From the NCBI RefSeq assembly GCF_000760695.4, contig NZ_JHEG04000001.1:3506452-3570451 (forward strand): a stretch of 64,000 nucleotides of DNA, written 5' to 3'. Source of the DNA: Tolypothrix bouteillei VB521301 (GTDB taxonomy: Bacteria > Cyanobacteriota > Cyanobacteriia > Cyanobacteriales > Nostocaceae). Positions within the stretch are counted from its first letter, which is position 1, and every line of letters starts with the position of its first letter. The position numbers were made by a program, and so were the translations under genes. Shown in pieces: positions 35,786 to 43,281 of the stretch. Below the pieces are notes generated by a model. The model was not told where the DNA came from and did not search any database. It was given only the letters and a program-made list of their open reading frames with translations.

Positions 35786-37887
35786 GTGATTGAACCTCAG
35801 ATACCGTAAGGTGTTGAGCACTACATTAGAAACCTTGAGAAGAAAGCACCATCCTTGCGTGATTGAACCTCAGATACCGTAAGGTGTTGAGCACTAATTG
35901 TTCCCGTTTATTAGAGAAGAGTTAGCGGGTGATTGAACCTCAGATACCGTAAGGTGTTGAGCACTGACAATGCTTGCAAACTGGAAAAACCGTAATACCA
36001 ATGTGATTGAACCTCAGATACCGTAAGGTGTTGAGCACTTGTCTGTCTCAATGGGGATATCCCCATTGAGAATTGTGATTGAACCTCAGATACCGTAAGG
36101 TGTTGAGCACATTATTGATTTTGATTTGTCATCAATAATTGATTTCGTGATTGAACCTCAGATACCGTAAGGTGTTGAGCACAGTAATAGGCGCTTTACC
36201 GTCAATTGATAGCTGTAAGTGATTTAACCTTAGATACCGCAAGGTGTTGAGCACAACTTAACGTAAACCAGCAAGGGGCTTTGCTTAGGTGATTTAACCT
36301 TAGATACCGCAAGGTGTTGAGCACTAGACTTACTCGCACCACGCGGATCGGCTAAGTCGTGATTTAACCTTAGATACCGCAAGGTGTTGAGCACAAGATA
36401 TCACAGACGAGGAAGAAAAGATTGGAGTGTGTGATTTAACCTTAGATACCGCAAGGTGTTGAGCACCACGATAGAAATTAGAACAGCGCTAAGGGGAGAA
36501 GTGATTTAACCTTAGATACCGCAAGGTGTTGAGCACCAGAATATAGTGTTAGGCTAATGCAGCTACAAAACGTGATTTAACCTTAGATACCGCAAGGTGT
36601 TGAGCACGTGCCTTGCACTTCCGCTTATTGGAGCGCTCCAAGCGTGATTTAACCTTAGATACCGCAAGGTGTTGAGCACTGGTTGATCCTTTCCATCCCA
36701 ATCCCAAAGAGCGCTGGTGATTTAACCTTAGATACCGCAAGGTGTTGAGCACGAATCGATTTAGCAGCGATTCCGGCAATGTCCCCGTGATTTAACCTTA
36801 GATACCGCAAGGTGTTGAGCACAAACTCTCATGGTCTCGCTTCGCTCGGTTGTTTTGTGATTTAACCTTAGATACCGCAAGGTGTTGAGCACTTCTGGGG
36901 GTTTGTACTTCAACCCCTCACACCGCGTGATTTAACCTTAGATACCGCAAGGTGTTGAGCACGTTTTTACTGCTGACACAGACACTTTAGTACCGTTAGT
37001 GATTTAACCTTAGATACCGCAAGGTGTTGAGCACCTAGTCTTGTTAGTACAAACCTTAATCCACTAATCGTGATTTAACCTTAGATACCGCAAGGTGTTG
37101 AGCACAATTCCAAGCGTGGAACCCAAGCCAAGTTGAAGTCGTGATTTAACCTTAGATACCGCAAGGTGTTGAGCACGTATTGGGTCAATTAGTCTTCCCA
37201 CGAATATTAATGTGATTTAACCTCAGATACCGCAAGGTGTTGAGCACTTTACCAATCGAAGGTAAAACTATGTCAGTAAGTGTGATTTAACCTCAGATAC
37301 CGCAAGGTGTTGAGCACACAGTCGGAACACTTAAAATTATCACTTCTACTTGGGTGATTTAACCTCAGATACCGCAAGGTGTTGAGCACATCCTTGCGAC
37401 CACGTTACACAATGCTTTAATGCTTGTGATTTAACCTCAGATACCGCAAGGTGTTGAGCACATATTTGCAACCACGTTACACAATGCATTAATGCTCTGT
37501 GATTTAACCTCAGATACCGTAAGGTGTTGAGCACACACAAAACTCTCAAGGTGAAACCACTCGTGCATCGAGGTGATTTAACCTCAGATACCGTAAGGTG
37601 TTGAGCACGAGGTCCCGCCACCAAGAAATCACCCCCCCCGAACCGTGATTTAACCTCAGATACCGTAAGGTGTTGAGCACATTAATCCTGTGTTTGTTCA
37701 ACTTGAGAATCTGTTGTTATTTAACCTCAGATACCGTAAGGTGTTGAGCACACTCCAGAGTTGAGGGAACAGATGATGATGTCCCCATGATTTAACCTCA
37801 GATACCGTAAGGTGTTGAGCACCATCCACCTGGCTTAGTTGTGCGCCATACCCTGGCGTGATTGAACCTGAGATACCGCAAGGTGTC
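35786..37887 (+). CRISPR. CRISPR array 2: 29 full repeats plus a truncated terminal one, plus strand
   Basis: 36-base repeats (GTGATTTAACC...GGTGTTGAGCAC) start at 35786, 35859, 35929, 36003, 36075, 36147, 36219, 36289, 36359, 36431, 36501, 36572, 36644, 36717, 36787, 36857, 36927, 36999, 37070, 37141, 37212, 37282, 37354, 37426, 37499, 37573, 37645, 37716 and 37787, with a truncated one at 37858. Variants come in blocks: six GATTGAACCTCAG, fourteen GATTTAACCTTAG, then GATTTAACCTCAG forms. The last three are mutated, so the leader is next to cas2. One spacer (36039-36074) is largely a 26-base palindrome. Confidence 0.98.
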
Positions 37888-38480
37888 TACACGGACTTTA
37901 TTTAAAGCCTGCGTAGGCAGGCTTTGTTTGTATAGCCCCAGAATTCTATTCTGAGGGCAATCGTCACTCTTTGGGATGCTCTCACCAGTCATGAGGATTT
38001 AGAAAAACAACCCTCAACCCAATACTACAAGGGCTGAGAATTTTTGTGGCTTTGGATCGCCGTGAAGAAACTCAACAAATGTCTGTAAATGTTGGGTTTC
38101 GTTCCTCAACCCAACCTACCTATTTTCGTATTTCCACGCAAAACCTACGCACTATTGATCCTCAACCTAATTTTAAATGGCGCGTTTTTCAATGTGATTA
38201 AACCTTAGATACCGCAAAATGTCACACGGACTTTATTTAAAGCCTGCGTAGGCAGGCTTTGTTTGTATAGCCCCAGAATTCTATTCTGAGGGCAATCGAC
38301 GATAAGAAAAATAATTTAGGTTTGACTCTCCATGTACCATTTTTGAACTTAGTACTGAATCAGTCCGCGTATAGCCCTTACGGGCATAGCCTGCGGCATC
38401 GCGTAGCGTGCGCTTTGCGCTTAGGCGGACTTTGTTTGTATAGCAGCGAATTCTATTCGCTTTAATTATTCTCTCGCGCT
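37888..38480. repeat. Dispersed repeats and a decayed CRISPR repeat beyond array 2
   Basis: Copies of the GAATTCTATTCTGAGGGCAAT-type element lie at about 37888-37985 and 38218-38300, with a variant at 38365-38462. The first cuts the terminal CRISPR repeat of array 2 after CCGCAAGGTGT. The second is preceded by GTGATTAAACCTTAGATACC (38194-38213) and a mutated rest, another terminal repeat fragment. The pair looks like one duplicated unit. There is no gene here. Confidence 0.75.
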
Positions 38481-38529
38481 AACAGCATCCTTACAGAGAT
38501 CCGGTATTTTGGATTTTGCTCACCGATCG

Positions 38530-39828
38530 CTAGTCGCCAGTCACTGTTCTCGATGTAGGGAAGTATTTTTCTATAACTTCGCCCGCAAACAAAAATAAAA
38601 TTCCAGAGAAAATTCCCGCTCCCATGATATTTAACTCACTACTTCCTAAAAGCTCTAAATGGAAATTCAAACGAGTGACAATTAGAAGAGATATAGACGA
38701 ACAGCTACTTGCAATTAAAGATAAATTTACACTGGACTTAGAAAAAGAATAGTATTTTCCTTGAGCAATTAAATAAGCAACAAAGGGAACAATAACCGCA
38801 CCTACATAAGCAGCATAAAAAGCCACAATTAAAGTAACAATTTCGCCTCCTCTTAAAGCAACAAGTAAACCAAAAAGCGCATTTCCAAAAGTTATAAGTA
38901 GCTGATTGAGAAGAGAAGCTGGCAGAATATTAAAATCAAAAATAATCTTACTTTGTACTCGTAATATACTGCTACCAATACCCAGTGAAGGAACTAATAA
39001 CGACACAATCAACGCAATCCCCAAGGGTTTGTCAGTGCCACCACCAATCCAAGATAAAATATAGGGTAGTGTTTCTTTACCACCGATCCCATCAGGTAAA
39101 ACCCCAGCTTTATGAGCCGCTACCACAACAGTTGAAGGTAATAAAGCAAGCAACAATAACAAAATTCCTGCTAAAAGACATCCTTTATATAGACTTTTTA
39201 TATCTTTTGCTTGAACCAAATACATTTGGTACTTCATATCTATAAGTACCAAAAGAACTGTAGAAAGTGTTATACCTATTGTCGTTGGTAAGCTTTCCAA
39301 TTGAATTGAATGGGCAAACTCTAAAGGCGATCGCAAATACTCAGGAAATCCATGCAGTACCCACAGCCCGTAAAGAAGTGCCAAAAAATTGAGAACGAGC
39401 AATCCTCTCAATATCCAACCTGCTTTCTCCACTGGTAATAAGGAGAGAATAGCAAACAAAGTTGCCAAGACAATCATTGTGGGTATAGTTGGGATACCAA
39501 AGACTTTCAGAATGGAAGCTGCGGAAATTAACTGTACAGCCTCAATACCAATAAGGGAAGCCCAAGACATAAGCCCTACAAATATTTTCACCCCACGTCC
39601 ATAAGCAGAACCGAGGAGAGTCCAAATTTGTTCTGTTTGCGTCCAGTAAAACTTTGCCAGTGCTATGAGAGCAATTGTACCCAAGCCAAGAGAGACAGCA
39701 TAAAGGCTACCAGCCGCACCATGAGTTAAGGATTTCTCTGCTGTTCCTAGGAGAAATCCCAAACCGTAATGTGCTGATACCAATAAAGCCGCCAGGGAGA
39801 AAGTATCTAACCTGCGGTTTAAATTCAT
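38530..39828 (-). CDS. Polytopic membrane transporter, APC/sodium-solute-symporter-like fold
   Basis: 432 residues, almost entirely hydrophobic, with about 12 predicted membrane helices. The start LDTFSLAALLVSAHYGLGFLLGTAEKS resembles the first helix of sodium/solute symporters and amino-acid permeases (unwound glycine-rich helix 1). The substrate is unknown. It is the second gene behind a c-di-AMP riboswitch, 53 bases after a small ORF. Such riboswitches often control potassium, osmolyte and amino-acid transport and cell-wall genes, so a solute or ion role is a reasonable guess. Confidence 0.7.
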   Translation of the reverse strand: MNLNRRLDTFSLAALLVSAHYGLGFLLGTAEKSLTHGAAGSLYAVSLGLGTIALIALAKFYWTQTEQIWTLLGSAYGRGVKIFVGLMSWASLIGIEAVQLISAASILKVFGIPTIPTMIVLATLFAILSLLPVEKAGWILRGLLVLNFLALLYGLWVLHGFPEYLRSPLEFAHSIQLESLPTTIGITLSTVLLVLIDMKYQMYLVQAKDIKSLYKGCLLAGILLLLLALLPSTVVVAAHKAGVLPDGIGGKETLPYILSWIGGGTDKPLGIALIVSLLVPSLGIGSSILRVQSKIIFDFNILPASLLNQLLITFGNALFGLLVALRGGEIVTLIVAFYAAYVGAVIVPFVAYLIAQGKYYSFSKSSVNLSLIASSCSSISLLIVTRLNFHLELLGSSELNIMGAGIFSGILFLFAGEVIEKYFPTSRTVTGD

Positions 39829-39881
39829 ATGAATGAGTTACGAGCAGTAACCAGTACGAGCGATCGGTAACGCTCGCTGTT

Positions 39882-40127
39882 TTATATTTCTTCTACGATT
39901 GTAACTGGCTCGTTGCTCAACTTTAGCAGCTCGTAAAGGTCATAGGCGTATAAATCCTCTTGGCTTGGCTCTTCTGTCTGACTCGTAGCCACAATGGGTT
40001 CGCCGTAACCTTTCGTTCTACCAATGAGTAGAAGTTTTTTGCCAGCACACTCACCAATTTCCTTAAATTGGTTTTCTGGTAAAAAGGTAACGTGTTCGCT
40101 AAAGAATGTGCGATTTTGGATAGGCAT
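39882..40127 (-). CDS. Small unknown protein under riboswitch control
   Basis: 81 residues, soluble, acidic at the C-terminus, unrecognised. A strong ribosome site (TAAGGAGGATAAAATG) supports it. It contains AGKKLLLIGRTKGYGEP and a C-terminal DLYELLKLSNEPVTIVEE. It lies between the riboswitch and the permease on the same strand and may be a regulator or subunit of the permease. Confidence 0.7.
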   Translation of the reverse strand: MPIQNRTFFSEHVTFLPENQFKEIGECAGKKLLLIGRTKGYGEPIVATSQTEEPSQEDLYAYDLYELLKLSNEPVTIVEEI

Positions 40128-40270
40128 TTTATCCTCCTTAATTTGGAACTAGACTGACCGAGCCACAAACGCAGCTCGCGGCTAGCTATGCAGGGTTTTT
40201 TAAGATGTGCTGTCTCGCTTGTCAACAGGAGGATCTAAGGATACGGCTTGATACAAGCCTCTACCATTGA

Positions 40271-40385
40271 TACTCCTTCCAATGCCTACGGAGTTAGCTG
40301 ACGGGCTAAGGCTGGAAGGTGCCTTTCTTTATCTAAAGATTCGCCCCCAATAAGTTGGTTCCTCCGCTTCTAATTCAGTCCTTGA
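40271..40385 (-). promoter_or_regulatory. c-di-AMP riboswitch (ydaO/yuaA class)
   Basis: Reading on minus, the order of conserved blocks is that of the ydaO motif: AAGCGGAGGAACCAA, GGGGGCGAATCTTT, a variable hairpin (CTTTAGATAAAG), GCCTTAGCCCGTCAGCTAAC, and TCCGTAGGCATTGGAAGGAG. These include the GGGGGCGAATC and CCGTCAGCTAAC signatures. It lies about 145 bases upstream of the 81-residue gene. In this class, binding of cyclic di-AMP generally turns expression off. Identified by eye; a covariance-model search would settle it. Confidence 0.85.
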
Positions 40386-40729
40386 GATTCTTCAACCGCA
40401 GAACTGGATTGAATTAGGCGACTTTTCCCAGTCAATACATAAAATAATACTGAAATGCCAAAGCAGTCAATCTGTATTTTATCTTCTCAACGCAATCTTT
40501 ACGAAAGGGTAGGGAATACAAGTATAAATCATAAAAATTTTATACTTCATCCTTCTTTCTTCAGACTTTATCTTTTCACCTTTATCCTTACCAATGAAGC
40601 TGATCCCAAAGCAAGATATGCGCTAACGTAGGGGGTGAACCTCTATAAAAGCGTCACAACAAGGCAAATCGTTATTTCAGTCAGGGAGAAAAATGAGGTT
40701 GCGGTCTATCTAACGGTCAGGAGTTGGCT
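40386..40729. other. Divergent promoter region, riboswitch operon / sucrose synthase
   Basis: About 340 bases with promoters for both directions. An AATTCAGTCC...GGATTGAATT inverted segment (40372-40420) near the riboswitch 5' end may be part of its outer stem. AGGAGTTGGCT precedes the sucrose synthase ATG. No gene is seen. Confidence 0.5.
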
Positions 40730-43141
40730 ATGCACGAACTAGTTCAAACTGTTATCAACAGTGATGAGAAAACGGCTCTGCGTCAGTTGGTCTACGATCT
40801 AAGTGCTTCTGGGAAGAAGTACTTCCTGAGAAACGAAATTTTGCAAGCTTTTGCAGACTATTGCGATCGCCTGCAAAAGCCAGCATATTTTTTTCACTCT
40901 TCTTCTTTAGGCAAACTCATTCACTACACTCATGAAATCATCCTAGAGGAGGAAAGTGCTTGGTTCCTTCTACGACCTCGGATAGGTGTTCAAGAAGCTT
41001 GGCGATTGGGGGCGAATCTCACAAGCTTTGAGCAAATGACACCGCAAGCACTGCTGGATGTACGCGATCGCCGTGTCGAGCGCTACCAGCCTCAAATCTT
41101 AGAAATAGACTTCCGTCCTTTTCATCATGGCTCTCCCAAAATTGACGATCCCAGAAATATCGGTCAAGGGCTGGGATTTCTCAATCGGTACTTGTGTTCT
41201 CAAGTGCTGACAGATCCCGAGTATTGGTTGGAAGTCCTCTACGATGTTCTGCGACGACGCCAGTATGATGGTATTCCCTTACTCATTAACGGTCGCATTC
41301 TCTCAGGAACTCAGCTCGCCCAACAAGTCAGACACGCTATTAGTTTGTTGGGCGATCGTCACCCGAACGAACCCTACGAAAAATTCCGCTATGAATTGCA
41401 AGACTTGGGCTTTGAACCCGGTTGGGGGAACACAGCTTCTCGCGTACTGGAGACCCTAGCACTCCTTAACAGGCTGATTGACACTGCTGAACCTGCCATT
41501 TTAGAAGCCTTTGTTTCCCGCGTTCCCTCCGTTTTCCGTGTCGTGCTTGTTTCCGTACATGGTTGGGTTGGACAGGAAGGAGTGATGGGAAGACCCGAAA
41601 CAGCAGGTCAAGTCATCTACGTTCTCGAACAAGCCCGCAGTTTGGAAAATAAACTGCGCGAAGAAATTCAACTAGCTGGGCTGGAAGTTCTTGGTATTCA
41701 ACCCCAAGTGACCATACTGACCCGCCTCATTCCCAATTGTGAAGGAACCCAATGTAATTTGCGTTTGGAAAAAGTTCAAGGTGCAGAAAATGCGTGGATT
41801 TTACGCGTTCCCTTTGTAGACTCTAATCCCAGTATTACGCAAAACTGGATTTCTAAATTTGAGATTTGGCCCTACCTTGAAACATTTGCCTTAGACGCAG
41901 AAAGAGAGTTGCTAGCACAATTTCGTGCTAAACCAGATCTGATTATTGGTAACTACAGCGATGGTAATTTAGTTGCTTTTCTTCTAGCGCGTCGTTTAAA
42001 AGTCACTCACTGTCACATCGCTCACTCTCTAGAAAAGCCCAAACACCTATTTAGCAATTTGTATTGGCAAGACTTAGAAGATAAATACCATTTTTCAGCC
42101 CAATATACTGCCGATTTAATTGGGATGAATGCAGCAGACTTTATTGTGACATCGACCTACCAAGAGATTGTAGGAACACCCGATACATTGGGTCAGTATG
42201 AGTCATACAAACACTTTACGATGCCGCAGCTGTATCATGTGGTTGAAGGAATCGACCTGTTCAGTTCCAAGTTCAACACAGTACCACCTGGGGTCAACGA
42301 ACATATTTTCTTCCCTTACAATCAAAAAGAAAACCGCGATCCCAATCTTCAAACACGAGTCAAAGACCTTCTCTTTACCCGTGAGGACTCGCAAATTTTG
42401 GGACATTTAGAAAACGCCAGCAAGAGACCCATTTTTGCTGTTGGTAGTGTCACTCCTATAGATAACTTAACAGGATTGGCAGAATGTTTTGGTCGAAGTC
42501 GAGATTTACAAGAACATTGTAATTTAATTATCCTTTCTGACAAATTGCATTCAGAGCAAGCAACAAACTCAGACGAAGCAGGAGAGATCGAACGGCTTCA
42601 TAACATTATTAATGAATACAATCTCCACGGACGCATTCGTTGGATAGGCATGCACATTCCCCTGATGGAAATTGGCGAAGCTTACCGCTTTATTGCCGAT
42701 TGTGGAGGTCTTTGCGTTCATTTTGCCCGGTTTGAAGCTTTTGGGAGAATTATTCTTGAAGCGATGAGTTGTGGTTTACCCATTTTTGCAACACAATTTG
42801 GTGGTTCTTTAGAAATTATTGAAGATGGTGAAAATGAGTTTCATGTCAATCCCACAGATTTAGAGGGAACAGCCAAGATAATATCTAACTTTATTAACCA
42901 ATGCGATCTCCACCCAGACTACTGGTATAAAATATCAGAATGGGTTATCCAGCGTATCCGTAATAAATACAACTGGGAATTACACACCAAGCAGTTATTA
43001 CTGCTTGCTAAACTCTACAGTTTTTGGAACTTTGTCAATCGTGAAAATAGCGAAGCCAGGGGACGCTATCTCGAAACCCTATTCCATTTACTCTTTAAAC
43101 CCAGAGCCGAAAAGATTTTAGAGCAGCACATGCATCGGTAG
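40730..43141 (+). CDS. susA: Sucrose synthase paralogue with altered nucleotide-binding motif
   Basis: 803 residues from ATG 40730 (a TTG at 40724 is also possible); collinear with cyanobacterial sucrose synthase (sucrose + UDP/ADP to NDP-glucose + fructose). N-terminal regulatory region, then the GT4 catalytic part: SVHGWVGQEGVMGRPETAGQVIYVLEQA, ILTRLIPN, HIAHSLEKPKHLFSNLYW, and the E-x7-E motif FEAFGRIILEAM near 668-676. Where active enzymes have ARLDRIKNLTG, this one has GSVTPIDNLTG (about 572-582), so the conserved Arg and Lys that hold the nucleotide phosphates are gone. It may be inactive or regulatory. The neighbour is a disaccharide phosphorylase fusion. Confidence 0.88.
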   Translation: MHELVQTVINSDEKTALRQLVYDLSASGKKYFLRNEILQAFADYCDRLQKPAYFFHSSSLGKLIHYTHEIILEEESAWFLLRPRIGVQEAWRLGANLTSFEQMTPQALLDVRDRRVERYQPQILEIDFRPFHHGSPKIDDPRNIGQGLGFLNRYLCSQVLTDPEYWLEVLYDVLRRRQYDGIPLLINGRILSGTQLAQQVRHAISLLGDRHPNEPYEKFRYELQDLGFEPGWGNTASRVLETLALLNRLIDTAEPAILEAFVSRVPSVFRVVLVSVHGWVGQEGVMGRPETAGQVIYVLEQARSLENKLREEIQLAGLEVLGIQPQVTILTRLIPNCEGTQCNLRLEKVQGAENAWILRVPFVDSNPSITQNWISKFEIWPYLETFALDAERELLAQFRAKPDLIIGNYSDGNLVAFLLARRLKVTHCHIAHSLEKPKHLFSNLYWQDLEDKYHFSAQYTADLIGMNAADFIVTSTYQEIVGTPDTLGQYESYKHFTMPQLYHVVEGIDLFSSKFNTVPPGVNEHIFFPYNQKENRDPNLQTRVKDLLFTREDSQILGHLENASKRPIFAVGSVTPIDNLTGLAECFGRSRDLQEHCNLIILSDKLHSEQATNSDEAGEIERLHNIINEYNLHGRIRWIGMHIPLMEIGEAYRFIADCGGLCVHFARFEAFGRIILEAMSCGLPIFATQFGGSLEIIEDGENEFHVNPTDLEGTAKIISNFINQCDLHPDYWYKISEWVIQRIRNKYNWELHTKQLLLLAKLYSFWNFVNRENSEARGRYLETLFHLLFKPRAEKILEQHMHR

Positions 43142-43281
43142 GGATTGGGGATCAGGAGATAAGGGGGATAAGGGAGATAAGGGGGATGAGGGGGATGAGG
43201 GAGAAGTACCAGTAACTTGTCCCCTAACCCCTAGCAACTAATAACTCGCAACTAACCACTAAGCAATAGATAGGAAATATA
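43142..43281. repeat. Tandem GGGGATAAGG-type repeat before the GH65 gene
   Basis: Purine-rich units GGGGATAAGG / GGGGATGAGG are repeated about five times (43146-43200), then CTAATAACTCGCAACTAACC. It is of the kind found between genes in Nostocales. Confidence 0.7.

Noticed and set aside
24689..37887. CRISPR-associated transposon (CAST) hosted by the I-B locus
   Set aside because: The solitary repeats suggested it, but no tnsA, tnsB, tnsC or tniQ gene is present, and cas3, cas1 and cas2 are intact, which CAST loci normally lack.
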